NCBI RefSeq assembly: GCF_963668385.1
Contig: NZ_OY764327.1
Span: 124,001 to 188,000, forward strand
Source: an uncultured Carboxylicivirga sp.
GTDB lineage: Bacteria > Bacteroidota > Bacteroidia > Bacteroidales > Marinilabiliaceae
Direction of reading: 5' to 3'
Length of the DNA stretch: 64,000 bases
The notes below the pieces were generated by a model, which saw only the letters and a list, made by a program, of their open reading frames with translations, did not search any database and had not been told where the DNA came from. Below are positions 1 through 9,291 of this stretch, in pieces. Numbering within the stretch: the stretch's first letter is position 1; every line of letters begins with the position of its first letter. Position numbers and translations under genes: made by a program.

Positions 1-84
1 CATAGAACCTAAGGCTGCCCTAGACAAGAAACCTCGCCTTGATAGACCGTTTTTAATCGTATGTTTAGTGTATTCATCCATCAT
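1..84 (-). CDS. N-terminus of a Tat-exported protein (runs off the window)
   Basis: Reading the minus strand from the ATG at 82-84 gives 28 open codons that continue past base 1. The peptide contains SRRGFLSRAALGS at residues 15-27. This is a twin-arginine motif followed by the start of a hydrophobic stretch, so the protein should be exported folded through Tat. It lies 94 bases downstream of the sulfatase gene in the same direction and is probably the next gene of the PUL. In Bacteroidota PULs, Tat signals of this kind often belong to Gfo/Idh/MocA oxidoreductases or other periplasmic enzymes, but nothing here identifies the family. A second in-frame ATG follows directly, so the exact start is uncertain by one codon. 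Confidence 0.6.
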   Translation of the reverse strand, partial: MMDEYTKHTIKNGLSRRGFLSRAALGSM

Positions 85-178
85 AAATTCGATTTAAGCA
101 GTGTTTTTAAAGCATAATTTATCCATTAAAGCAACGATATAATCATTACAATCTCTTTTTAATCCTTTGATTTACTTG

Positions 179-1813
179 CTATTCTTTAAACAACTTTTGT
201 AACTCTTCAGGACTCAGCTTCCAATATTCAATAGCAGGGTTTTTCTTTATTTTTTCTTTATATTCATCAATAAACATCTGATTCAACGAGTCATTATCTT
301 CGTACTGAACCCTTAAGGCAGCTAACTGCTTGTGCAGTTTGGCCTGAACATCAGAATAAGCAGCTTCTCCATATACATTGTGTAATTCGTTAGGATCTTC
401 TTTCAGATCAAACAACTCCCATTTATCCATATCGTAGTAATAATGAATCAGCTTATAACTATCGGTTGTAATACCATAGTGCCTTAACACATTATGCTCC
501 GATGGATGTTCGTAATAATGGTAGTAATGACCTTTTCGCCAGTCGGCAGGTGTTTCGCCTTTTAAAACAGGTAACATACTTTTACCTTGCATATCCGCAG
601 GAATCTCACCACCGGCAATATCAATCAATGTCTCGCCAAAGTCCAGATTGGAAACCAGATCATTACAAACCGATCCGCTTTTAATCACATCGGGCCAGCT
701 TATTAATAGAGGCGTATTCAGCGATTCTTTATACATCCAACGCTTATCGAACCATCCGTGCTCGCCCAGGTAAAAACCCTGATCGGAAGTATAAATAACA
801 ATTGTATTCTTATCCAAACCTGATTTATGAAGATAATCAAGCACTTTACCAACCCCTTTATCAACCGATGAAATGCAGGCTAAGTAATCGCGCATATAAC
901 GCTGATACTTAAAATTCACCAAATCCTTTCCTGTTGGATTTGTCTGTTTAAAATCATCATAAATAGGTTGATAAACCGCATCCCAGGCTTTTAGTTGCTC
1001 TTCGTTTAAACCACGTCGGGGTTGATCCGACATTTTCAAGTCACGATCGAGGTACATCGATTCAGCAATACTCATGTTATTTAGCGATGCAGGTTCTCTG
1101 GTAGCATAATCACCAAAAAGAGTCTCCGGTTGGGGGAACACGGTATTTTCATACATACCTAATTCATTGGGACCCGGCTCCCATGGTCGATGAGGCGCTT
1201 TTTGCCACATCATCGCCATAAATGGTTCATCGGAATCTTTTACTGTTTCGAGCCAATTAATGGTTTTATCGGTAATGATTTCGGTTGCATATCCTTCTGT
1301 TTTATACTCACCTTGCTGATTTATGAAAACAGGATTGTAATAGCTTCCCTGTCCCGGAAGAATATCGTAATAATTAAAACCTGTTGGCGTACCTCCCAAA
1401 TGAAGCTTGCCAATTACAGCGGTTTGATAACCTAATTTTTGAAGTTCTTTGGGAAAAGAATTTTGAGAAAAATCAAACTTAGATCCCATGGTATTATCAA
1501 TAAAACCGTTTTTATGACTGTACTTACCTGTAAAAATGGTTGCTCTGGACGGACCACAAATAGAGTTTGTAACCAAACACTGATTAAATATCATCCCATT
1601 ATCGGCAATGCGATCGATATTGGGTGTAGGTGCCAAATCCTTTAGCGGACCACCATAAGCACTTATTGCCTGAAAAGCATGATCATCAGCCATGATAAAA
1701 AGGATATTGGGTCTTTGCTTCTTGGTTTCCTTTTTTGAGTTTGAATGCTGGCATGAACTCAACAATCCAAGCAGAACAATTGCAGCACTAAATAATATAC
1801 TTTTCATTTTCAT
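179..1813 (-). CDS. S1-family (formylglycine) sulfatase, lipoprotein
   Basis: The 544-aa protein is a type I sulfatase that hydrolyses sulfate esters on carbohydrates. A lipoprotein signal ends at LLSSC (Cys21). The N-terminal metal site is seen as MADD at 41-44. The maturation motif is C86-G-P-S-R, where Cys86 would become formylglycine. A second metal/active-site block, SDQGFYLGEHG, lies around residues 335-345. The C-terminal half has the YHYYE and YKLIHYYYD strands typical of Bacteroidota S1 sulfatases. The length is normal. An anaerobic sulfatase-maturating enzyme would be needed and is not in the window. It is the last complete gene of the PUL, 70 bases after the GH78 gene. Its presence suggests that the target glycan is sulfated. 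The S1 subfamily cannot be assigned by eye. Confidence 0.93.
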   Translation of the reverse strand: MKMKSILFSAAIVLLGLLSSCQHSNSKKETKKQRPNILFIMADDHAFQAISAYGGPLKDLAPTPNIDRIADNGMIFNQCLVTNSICGPSRATIFTGKYSHKNGFIDNTMGSKFDFSQNSFPKELQKLGYQTAVIGKLHLGGTPTGFNYYDILPGQGSYYNPVFINQQGEYKTEGYATEIITDKTINWLETVKDSDEPFMAMMWQKAPHRPWEPGPNELGMYENTVFPQPETLFGDYATREPASLNNMSIAESMYLDRDLKMSDQPRRGLNEEQLKAWDAVYQPIYDDFKQTNPTGKDLVNFKYQRYMRDYLACISSVDKGVGKVLDYLHKSGLDKNTIVIYTSDQGFYLGEHGWFDKRWMYKESLNTPLLISWPDVIKSGSVCNDLVSNLDFGETLIDIAGGEIPADMQGKSMLPVLKGETPADWRKGHYYHYYEHPSEHNVLRHYGITTDSYKLIHYYYDMDKWELFDLKEDPNELHNVYGEAAYSDVQAKLHKQLAALRVQYEDNDSLNQMFIDEYKEKIKKNPAIEYWKLSPEELQKLFKE

Positions 1814-1883
1814 GTCATTAAATTTTTATTCACAACACAGATCATAACAAACCGCTCTACTTTACGGTGTTTATATTGATATT

Positions 1884-4247
1884 CTATTCTTTAACCTCAA
1901 CCCTATTATTACCGCCTTTTAAATCATATTCTTTCCCTTTCCACACAAACGTTCCTGAAATATTTTGAGGTAATTCAATTTCGGCTTTTAATCCTTTTGA
2001 TACAACCTGATAATCTACTTTTATCCGACCTTCAGGATGTGGCATCTCACCACTGATTTTTTTGATGGATCCTAAATGAGGTTCAATCTTTACTTTTTTG
2101 AAATAAGGAGCATCACTCTCGATTCCCAGAATAATGCGATATGCTTCAATATTAGGACTGGCACCCCATGCATGGCAATCGGAACGTGTAGTTTCAACTT
2201 CCGAGGTTTCACCCCAGGTTGATAATCCCAGCTCAATATTCTTATGCCAGATATCCAGCCATTCCAAGTAATGATCGCCTAAACCGGCTTTAGCCAAGGC
2301 CAGATGTAAATAGTATTTAAAATAAATTGTTGCTTGAGAAAGTGAAGCATCAGACAACATTAAGTTCGCTATATTTTTCGCCTGTTCACCCTCTGTCAAA
2401 CCTGCCAGAATAGCCATAGAATTGGTATGTTGCGAAAAATGCTTTTTATCCGGAGTATCCGCATATAAACCTCGATCCTCATCCCAATACTTCTCTTGAA
2501 TAGTTTTTGCCATCTTATCAGCAATGCTTTCATACATAATGGCATAATCTAGACTTCCTTCGGCTTTTTCTAACTCAATTGCAGCCTGAAGGGCTAATAA
2601 CAATTGTAAATCCAATAAGGCAGTGCTTCCATCTTCGCCAGTAGGTGCCATTCCCATTCGCCAATCGGTAGCCCAATCGGTGAAATTCCAACCCGGCAAG
2701 TGTTTAAGCGAGCCATCTTCATCAACAAAACTGATAAAATAATTCATTATCTGGCGCGATCCCAACAGCTTATCTTTTAAAAATTCAGTGTCGGTACCGT
2801 ACATTAAATAGTCGTAAAGCATGCACACATGCCACATCGAGTAGGTTGCAATAACCTGATTTTGAGTATCAGGATATCGGCTTAAAGTATAACCATCTGC
2901 TTGCCTTGATTGATCAATCAGGTTCAGTGCATTTTTGGCCAAACGATCGTCGCCACTATTATAATACGATACAAACAACTGGATTCGGGCATCGCCAATA
3001 TACTGAAGTCGTTCGTAATAAGGACAATCCATATATGTTTCAACAGCACATGAGCGGGCGGTTCGCCAGCCTATCTCCAATATCTGATCCAAATCCTTAT
3101 TATTGGCTTCGATATTTGCATTCATTTTAAACGGATAGCCGATAAATGTTCCGTAGAAATCATCTATTGTTAAAGGCGATTCATGTGTTTCAACCATCAC
3201 CTCAACATACCTGTATGTTCGCCAATCCAAAGAGGTATAATTCTGTTGTGAAGAACCATCTGAAATAATAATATCCTGCCTTCCTGAAATGGTTTTACCT
3301 TCAATCTCATTCCGATTGTTTTTGGCATTATTGGCATCGTACAAAGCCTCGGCATAGGTAAGGGTGACTTTACTATTCTTACCTCCGCTAAAAATTAAAG
3401 TAGGATAAGCGTTGATATAATACGATTGATCCAAAAGAATTTTTGCTTTGGTATTGGCCGGTATTGTGAACTTCTTCTGCTCAGCCGGAAAACCTTTAGG
3501 CACTTTAACTCCTTCAGCTCGTCTGGTTGATGATAGTCGTTGATACTTCAATTCCATAGGTGGAGTCACAGCCGGTTGAAGCGTCCAGCCTCCACGGGTA
3601 TTAAATCCAAATCCCCGCTGAGCCTGCTCAAAAACCGGCTTGGCGTTAAGCCAAGCCGATTCATTAAAGCTAACAGTTGTCCATCCTTTTATGGAATTGT
3701 TCATGTCTATTTTATCACCTGCTCCTGCAGCATAATAACCTTGTACCTTCTGCTTTATGGGAGTATAGCTCTTATCCTCAATACACTTCCACGATTCGTT
3801 AGTGTTTAATGCTTTAGTTTCAGTATTGGTACCTTGCAAAATAAAACCGCTACGATACGAAAATTGCGACACAGGCCTTAGTTCACCTTCGTTCCAGACC
3901 AAGGCAGCAACCACATTCACTCCTTCTTTCAGATACGGAGCCAAATCAATCGTTGCATAGTTCCAGTTTTTAATATCTCCCAAAGCCGGACCTATCGATA
4001 CCAGATCTTCGTTAACAAACAGTTTGTAACGATTATCTGCCGATACGCGAACTTCAAATTGCTGAGGCACGCTATTTAAATCCAACAATCTGCGAAATAG
4101 ATATAATCCTGAACCCGTTTCAGAAGACTCTGGTACGCATATCCATTCTGCATCCCATTCAGAATTTTGCCCACGCGAGCCAAACTGAGCCTGCATGGAG
4201 GTTACCAGAATCCAACAAATCGATATAAACACTAACTTTTTAATCAT
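1884..4247 (-). CDS. GH78 alpha-L-rhamnosidase
   Basis: The 787-aa secreted enzyme is predicted to release alpha-L-rhamnose from non-reducing ends. A cleavable signal peptide ends near MQAQ (residue 21). Beta-sandwich domains fill roughly residues 30-370, and an (alpha/alpha)6 barrel spans about 380-710. The family signature is DCPYYERLQYIGDAR, with Glu412 in the position of the GH78 general acid. STWGE at 676-680 supplies Glu680 as the candidate base. SDCHAWGASP around 689-698 and a C-terminal beta domain complete the fold. The gene is 20 bases downstream of the MBL-fold gene and belongs to the same operon. It is the second rhamnosidase of the locus beside GH106, so the two may act on different linkages. 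The family call is firm; the substrate is inferred. Confidence 0.93.
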   Translation of the reverse strand: MIKKLVFISICWILVTSMQAQFGSRGQNSEWDAEWICVPESSETGSGLYLFRRLLDLNSVPQQFEVRVSADNRYKLFVNEDLVSIGPALGDIKNWNYATIDLAPYLKEGVNVVAALVWNEGELRPVSQFSYRSGFILQGTNTETKALNTNESWKCIEDKSYTPIKQKVQGYYAAGAGDKIDMNNSIKGWTTVSFNESAWLNAKPVFEQAQRGFGFNTRGGWTLQPAVTPPMELKYQRLSSTRRAEGVKVPKGFPAEQKKFTIPANTKAKILLDQSYYINAYPTLIFSGGKNSKVTLTYAEALYDANNAKNNRNEIEGKTISGRQDIIISDGSSQQNYTSLDWRTYRYVEVMVETHESPLTIDDFYGTFIGYPFKMNANIEANNKDLDQILEIGWRTARSCAVETYMDCPYYERLQYIGDARIQLFVSYYNSGDDRLAKNALNLIDQSRQADGYTLSRYPDTQNQVIATYSMWHVCMLYDYLMYGTDTEFLKDKLLGSRQIMNYFISFVDEDGSLKHLPGWNFTDWATDWRMGMAPTGEDGSTALLDLQLLLALQAAIELEKAEGSLDYAIMYESIADKMAKTIQEKYWDEDRGLYADTPDKKHFSQHTNSMAILAGLTEGEQAKNIANLMLSDASLSQATIYFKYYLHLALAKAGLGDHYLEWLDIWHKNIELGLSTWGETSEVETTRSDCHAWGASPNIEAYRIILGIESDAPYFKKVKIEPHLGSIKKISGEMPHPEGRIKVDYQVVSKGLKAEIELPQNISGTFVWKGKEYDLKGGNNRVEVKE

Positions 4248-4267
4248 AGTAAGAGATGGTTATGGGT

Positions 4268-5095
4268 TTATTTTAAAGCTTTTTCGTTATAATTAATACG
4301 AACACCGTATTCATTAATAAGCAGATTTAAACCTAACATAGCTCGAGGATTTTCTTCTCCTTTTAACTCGCCTGACAAAGCTTTTTTACTTATGATTACC
4401 ATATCATCAACACGCTGTTTGGTTTCTTCATTCATTCCAAAATAATGGCCGGGATATAGTTTTTCAATTTTATATTTATCCATCACCTTACTCATCTTTT
4501 GGCATGTTGCCAGCAAAGTAGAGAAATCGGTTGTCAGCAATAAGTTTCCCGAACCAAACGAGTCACCACTAAAACCATAATGCGCATCTTTATCAATAAA
4601 GGTGGTTGAACCAGGTGTATGGCCTTCGCTAAACACAACTTCTAACTGCCTTCCACCCAAATCAATTATCTGACCGTCTTTCAAATATTTCACCTTTCCC
4701 TTATAATCAGGCATAAAAATGGGTATTCCAACCGTATCCGCCGGATGCATATAAATCTCAGGATAATAATCAATGGCCGAACCTGTATGATCGGGATGAA
4801 CATGAGTAACCACTAACATCACAGGTTTATCAGTAATGGAAGCAACAATCTTATCCAAATCCTTGATATTGGTGCCCGCATCAATCAACACCGCCAACTT
4901 ATCACCTTCCACCAAGTACAAACTCTCGTTGGACATTACATGCCCTGTTCCTACCCAGGTATGGGCATCAATTTCATGAAAAACAACATCATCTCCTTTG
5001 TAAACTTCTTTACCTTTTATTTCCATCTTTGGCTGAGCCATCATTGCTATCTGACTCATCAAAAACATTCCGAATATCAATTGTATTTTTTTCAT
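4268..5095 (-). CDS. Secreted MBL-fold metallo-hydrolase
   Basis: The 275-aa protein has a signal peptide ending at MMAQ (residue 21), followed by a metallo-beta-lactamase fold. The zinc-binding motif is H98-V-H100-P-D102-H103. Further ligands fit His159 in EGHTPGS, Asp178 in SGDSF and the His of YPGHYFG near 217. It matches the generic glyoxalase II/lactonase/beta-lactamase superfamily and cannot be assigned to a substrate. Ten bases separate it from the carboxylesterase gene upstream and 20 from GH78 downstream, so it is co-transcribed with glycan-degrading enzymes. A periplasmic esterase or lactonase acting on glycan decorations would fit that context, but this is inference. A role in antibiotic resistance is not supported. 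Confidence 0.85.
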   Translation of the reverse strand: MKKIQLIFGMFLMSQIAMMAQPKMEIKGKEVYKGDDVVFHEIDAHTWVGTGHVMSNESLYLVEGDKLAVLIDAGTNIKDLDKIVASITDKPVMLVVTHVHPDHTGSAIDYYPEIYMHPADTVGIPIFMPDYKGKVKYLKDGQIIDLGGRQLEVVFSEGHTPGSTTFIDKDAHYGFSGDSFGSGNLLLTTDFSTLLATCQKMSKVMDKYKIEKLYPGHYFGMNEETKQRVDDMVIISKKALSGELKGEENPRAMLGLNLLINEYGVRINYNEKALK

Positions 5096-5105
5096 TCTAG
5101 TTCGT

Positions 5106-6761
5106 TTAAAATGGACTCACCGGAGGTACCGATGTAGCTATTTCTATTAATTCCTTATCATGATTATGAACCAACTCCGATTGATTATCAAGCAACATGG
5201 TTGCTCCTCCATCAGGTGTGAAAGGTTCCCATTTTGGCATTGATTCATTATTAGGATTTCCGGTATGAGCAAACGTTGCCCATGTTTTACTCAGCTTGGT
5301 TGCCAAAGCGTAGGCTTCGGGAGTTCCACCATTATATTCTTCGGTACGCTCAATATTGTTGAAAACAAAAGCAATTTCCATACAATGGCTTGATTTTAAC
5401 ATGCCATTCAAATGTGGTGCATTCCATTTAAACACATAATTATAAACAGGCGCACTGCCTTTCACTGCTGATTTTATGTTGGCAAATTGCAATAACATTG
5501 GACGAAACATCACATCAACATCTTTCATATCTGATGGCATTTTTGTGTTTGGATAGGCTTTTTTAAATGCATTGATATATGCTTCTGTCTTATCTCCATA
5601 ACGCCCTTTAAGGTATCCAACAATAGCTGCTTCATCTGCCTGCAACAAATCAGGACCTCCGAATGAACCAAACTCAACCTGGTTAGAACCAATAATTAAC
5701 GGAATATTTTTTGATAATTCTTCTGCTCCTTCAGAGCCCGGCTGCAAAGGAATAAATTCGCCATCGCACACGGGTGCCCAACCTAAGCGACCAAAACCAG
5801 ATTTTTGTGTTTTGGCAATTGCCCTATTTCCTGCTGCTAATAATTCAGCATGAGGTATATCTTTAAGCTTATTAACTTCCGATTTTTTCAATCCTAATTC
5901 ATCTAAAATGGCCAATCCCACTTTCTGAGCATCTTCCTTAGTTGTGAATTGTCCTGCCACACCACTTTGCATAATGGCTTTATTGAATAATCCCTTTGCT
6001 GATGGCGTGTACAACATGGTAGCTACTTTACCGCCTCCTCCTGATTGTCCGAAGATGGTTACATTAGAAGGGTCTCCACCAAAATTGGCAATATTCTTAT
6101 TAACCCATTGCAAAGCTGCAACCACATCCATCATTCCAACATTAGCCGATTGAGCATATTTTTCATCTACTGCCGAAAGATCCAAAAACCCCAATACATT
6201 TAAACGATGGTTGATAGAAACAACCACAACATCACCTGTTCTACTCAGGTTTTCGCCATCATAACTTGGTAATTCACATGACGATCCGGCAGTATAACCA
6301 CCACCATGCAACCAAACCATTACCGGCTTTTTCGATTCTCTACTCAATGAAGGTGACCACACATTCAGGTTCATGCATTTGTCTTCATTCATCACCCAGA
6401 AATTATGCTGTTGAGCAAATTCCATCTCATCCGATAAAATCATTGATTGAATATCAATTGGACAAACAGGCCCATACGAGCGACAGCTTCTTATTCCTTC
6501 CCATTTATCAGCTTTTTGAGGAGGCATAAAACGCTCAGCTTTGGCGTAAGGGATTCCTTTAAAATTAAAAACCCCTTTGTGAACATAGCCTATCACATCA
6601 CCCGATTCTGTAGTAGTTTGTGCAATATTATCACCTGCCTCCATTGGATGTGTGCCCAAGGCTGATTCTGTAGCTACTTTTGATGTACTATTACTTTGAC
6701 AGGCAGCAATTACAATTGCAACCATGCCATAAGTGAGTAGTTTATAAAAATTCTTTTTCAT
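5106..6761 (-). CDS. Type-B carboxylesterase family lipoprotein
   Basis: The 551-aa protein begins with a lipoprotein signal (AIVIAAC, Cys21). It carries the whole carboxylesterase type-B alpha/beta-hydrolase domain, with the oxyanion-hole motif HGGG at 152-155 and the nucleophile elbow FGQSGGG with Ser240. A candidate acid residue is the Glu in NQVEFG, and the active-site His lies in SHCMEIAFVFNN, which replaces the common FHGAEIPYVFG. The length is typical. It should hydrolyse ester bonds in the periplasm or at the cell surface, for instance acetyl, feruloyl or methyl esters on the PUL substrate. The substrate is not visible in the sequence. It is 18 bases from the alpha/beta-hydrolase gene upstream and 10 bases from the MBL-fold gene downstream. 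Confidence 0.9.
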   Translation of the reverse strand: MKKNFYKLLTYGMVAIVIAACQSNSTSKVATESALGTHPMEAGDNIAQTTTESGDVIGYVHKGVFNFKGIPYAKAERFMPPQKADKWEGIRSCRSYGPVCPIDIQSMILSDEMEFAQQHNFWVMNEDKCMNLNVWSPSLSRESKKPVMVWLHGGGYTAGSSCELPSYDGENLSRTGDVVVVSINHRLNVLGFLDLSAVDEKYAQSANVGMMDVVAALQWVNKNIANFGGDPSNVTIFGQSGGGGKVATMLYTPSAKGLFNKAIMQSGVAGQFTTKEDAQKVGLAILDELGLKKSEVNKLKDIPHAELLAAGNRAIAKTQKSGFGRLGWAPVCDGEFIPLQPGSEGAEELSKNIPLIIGSNQVEFGSFGGPDLLQADEAAIVGYLKGRYGDKTEAYINAFKKAYPNTKMPSDMKDVDVMFRPMLLQFANIKSAVKGSAPVYNYVFKWNAPHLNGMLKSSHCMEIAFVFNNIERTEEYNGGTPEAYALATKLSKTWATFAHTGNPNNESMPKWEPFTPDGGATMLLDNQSELVHNHDKELIEIATSVPPVSPF

Positions 6762-6779
6762 AAGTTAAGTTTTCCCTAT

Positions 6780-7811
6780 CTATTTCAGATGTTTATCTAA
6801 GAAAGAAATGATAATATTAATAACCTGTGGGTCTGAGAATTCAGCAGTTGCATGACCGGCTCCCTCAAGAACATAGCGAGTAGAAGAAACACCTTTATCG
6901 CGGAGGGCATTATGTAATAATAAGGTTTGACTCGGAGAAACAGCCTTATCCTGCATTCCATGAAAAAGTAAGAAAGGTGGATCATTTTCATCCACATAAG
7001 TTATCGGGTTTGCCTGGGCAACAACCTCAGGTTTGTCAAGACTTGTCAGTCCGCTATTTTTACCGTGAACAAACTGGCCATCAGGAGATTTTACTGTATA
7101 GTGCGCTTTAGCAGCTTCTTCATCATAATCGTCACCTACTTTTGTTAAATCAGACAAACCATAGGTATCAATAACCGCTTTCACATCGCTACTTTGATCC
7201 AAATTTTCGCCTTCTTCAAATTTTTTAACACCATTGGTTGTTCCCACCATTGCCGATAAATATCCCCCGGCTGACTCTCCCCAAACGGCCATTTTTTCCG
7301 GGTTAATTCCATATTCTTTTGCATTAGCCCGCAAATAACGAATTGCAGCTTTTATATCTTTAACTGCATCACTGTATATACCGGTGCTGATTACATGGTA
7401 CTGAACACTTGCCACCACATACCCCCCTTTCGCTACTTCGTAACGATCGTATAAATTACGCTCCTTCATGGCATGAGAGAATCCGCCACCAATAACATAA
7501 ACCACACATGGACGGACTTTGTCGTCTTTATAGGTAATCACATCCATTTTCAGTGACATTGGATCGCCATCAATACTTTCTGACTGATGAAAAACAACAT
7601 CCTTTACTAAATTCATTTCACTGTCGGCAGGCAGCTCTCTAAACCAATGCCTTTCTTTTGAAAGATTTGTTAATACCGTGCTGGTAGTGTTATCAGTGGG
7701 TTTTATGAACTTTGGCATACGCAGGCCATCTGGCCCTCCCTGTGCATAACCATAAATACTTGTTGCAAACAAGGCTATACCAAGAATTACGATTTTTCTT
7801 ATATTTTTCAT
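6780..7811 (-). CDS. Secreted alpha/beta-hydrolase (BD-FAE/lipase-like esterase)
   Basis: The 343-aa protein has a signal peptide ending around GYAQ (residue 24), then an alpha/beta-hydrolase domain. The oxyanion motif is GGGF at 108-111 and the nucleophile elbow is WGESAGG with Ser180. The later GMQDKAVSP and GAGHA segments supply the candidate acid and His of the triad. The spacing and the GESAGG motif resemble hormone-sensitive-lipase or feruloyl-esterase-like enzymes of Bacteroidota PULs. It is probably a periplasmic carbohydrate esterase; the ester type is unknown. It lies in the operon between the ceramidase-fold gene (77 bases upstream) and the type-B carboxylesterase (18 bases downstream). 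Confidence 0.88.
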   Translation of the reverse strand: MKNIRKIVILGIALFATSIYGYAQGGPDGLRMPKFIKPTDNTTSTVLTNLSKERHWFRELPADSEMNLVKDVVFHQSESIDGDPMSLKMDVITYKDDKVRPCVVYVIGGGFSHAMKERNLYDRYEVAKGGYVVASVQYHVISTGIYSDAVKDIKAAIRYLRANAKEYGINPEKMAVWGESAGGYLSAMVGTTNGVKKFEEGENLDQSSDVKAVIDTYGLSDLTKVGDDYDEEAAKAHYTVKSPDGQFVHGKNSGLTSLDKPEVVAQANPITYVDENDPPFLLFHGMQDKAVSPSQTLLLHNALRDKGVSSTRYVLEGAGHATAEFSDPQVINIIISFLDKHLK

Positions 7812-7888
7812 TTTCTACGATTATTAGTCGGTTGTATTTTACAATTGAACGCCATATTACAATGCATTTCTTGTTGTATTTGGCTGAA

Positions 7889-9241
7889 TTATAAAGATTT
7901 TTCGATCATCCCAACCAATCCATCAATTATTCCTCGTTCGGCATAATTGGGCTTTAAACTAGAACTTAAAACCTGGAAGGTATAACGCTGAAAAGCATCA
8001 TCACTTGGAATATATCCCGAATTAGCAGCACCATTAGTTATTGATGAAAAGATAGTATTTGTCAGCGGAGACTCATTTTTAAGCTTTTGTGCAATTAAAT
8101 TATACACTTCGGCATTTACACCGGAAATGGCAATATCTCCCACTCGTAAAAGGCTTAATTTGATAAAGACAGAGTCACCATCAACGTAGGTTCCGGGAGC
8201 TCCTTCACGTCCGGTATTGGTTCTTTTGCGTCCCGGACAACTAATTGTTTCCTGCGTTGCAAAAATCGAATTGTTTATTTCAGCCCGTTGAGGAAGATTC
8301 ATGACCCGAAGAATTTCTTCTGCCAAAATCTGCCCCAATGAAGCAATCATCTGTTCCTGACGATGTAAATATTCCTCATCTATCTTCACTTCTGATTCGC
8401 CTCCCATACCGGCCATCATAATGGCTTCGCCCAACTCTTTGGCTTTACCATTAGCCAATAAAGCATCTGTTTTTTGGCTGGCCACATCTGTCATCGGATT
8501 CACCGATATTGGATTTTGATCACCGGCTGCTCCACTTGAGAAGATAGCTACCACATCATCCTGATAATAATCCTCAATGTATTTTGATGTTACTCCGGGG
8601 AAATCAGCACTAATAGAACCTCCCATAAACATCATATTGGCATGCATGGCATAGTTATAATAAACAGCAATCGGCTTTCCTGAAGCATCAGAAAACTTAA
8701 TAACGGCTACCGTTTTATCTGAAGGCCCGTCGAAGTTAGGACCTTGTTTCCACAAGCGGGTTTCAGGATCAATAACATCCCTATTAATATTCAGAAATGA
8801 TAAGCCGGTTTTATAGCTAATACTGGCTTTTTGCATTTTTCCTTTGGCTTGCTTTACCGCAGTGAGTATTCCGTTTTCAACTTCAGGACCTGACCCCCAA
8901 GGAGAACTGTGTGTATGAGATGGTGATATAAAAATATTATTGGCCGGAATACCGGTTTCTTTATTAATCTGTTGAGTGATTTTTTCGTAAAAATCATTCC
9001 TGATCATTCCTCTGTCAACCGCAATTAAAGCAGCACTTGTTGTACCATTATCAATTACAATTGCTCTGATAAACAAATTATCGTGAATACGGAAGAAGCC
9101 TTTAGGAAGGTTATCTTCAGAAGGTGTAATGTCAATTTTGGCAGCACCTACCATAAAGGAGGCTTGTTTGGATTGACTTAAACCTGATATTATATTAACA
9201 GATAATATAATAAATATTGAAACTATGGATTTGATTTTCAT
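7889..9241 (-). CDS. Neutral/alkaline ceramidase N-terminal-domain protein
   Basis: The 450-aa protein has a signal peptide ending near GLSQ (residue 22). It matches the catalytic N-terminal domain of neutral/alkaline non-lysosomal ceramidase. Visible features are SHTHSSPWG with His109 and His111, ADFPG around residue 212, and GAAGDQNP around residue 240. Classical neutral ceramidases are about 650-750 aa with a C-terminal immunoglobulin-like domain; that part is missing. Short forms like this occur in Bacteroidota and Planctomycetota sugar-degradation loci. The neighbours (GH3, esterases, rhamnosidases) make sphingolipid turnover unlikely. An amidase or esterase acting on glycan decorations is a possible role, but this is inference. 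It is 50 bases downstream of GH3. Confidence 0.8.
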   Translation of the reverse strand: MKIKSIVSIFIILSVNIISGLSQSKQASFMVGAAKIDITPSEDNLPKGFFRIHDNLFIRAIVIDNGTTSAALIAVDRGMIRNDFYEKITQQINKETGIPANNIFISPSHTHSSPWGSGPEVENGILTAVKQAKGKMQKASISYKTGLSFLNINRDVIDPETRLWKQGPNFDGPSDKTVAVIKFSDASGKPIAVYYNYAMHANMMFMGGSISADFPGVTSKYIEDYYQDDVVAIFSSGAAGDQNPISVNPMTDVASQKTDALLANGKAKELGEAIMMAGMGGESEVKIDEEYLHRQEQMIASLGQILAEEILRVMNLPQRAEINNSIFATQETISCPGRKRTNTGREGAPGTYVDGDSVFIKLSLLRVGDIAISGVNAEVYNLIAQKLKNESPLTNTIFSSITNGAANSGYIPSDDAFQRYTFQVLSSSLKPNYAERGIIDGLVGMIEKSL

Positions 9242-9291
9242 AAATTCAGATTTTAGGAACCTGATCAGGTTGTATTTATACTCTGTTTAAA

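Noticed and set aside
1190-1645. Short plus-strand open frames opposite the PUL genes, and similar ones elsewhere
   Set aside because: They lie opposite well-supported genes and have no recognisable domain, ribosome site or promoter; they are reading-frame shadows.
4268-5095. Antibiotic-resistance beta-lactamase
   Set aside because: The fold is generic, and the operon of glycan enzymes argues for a metabolic role.
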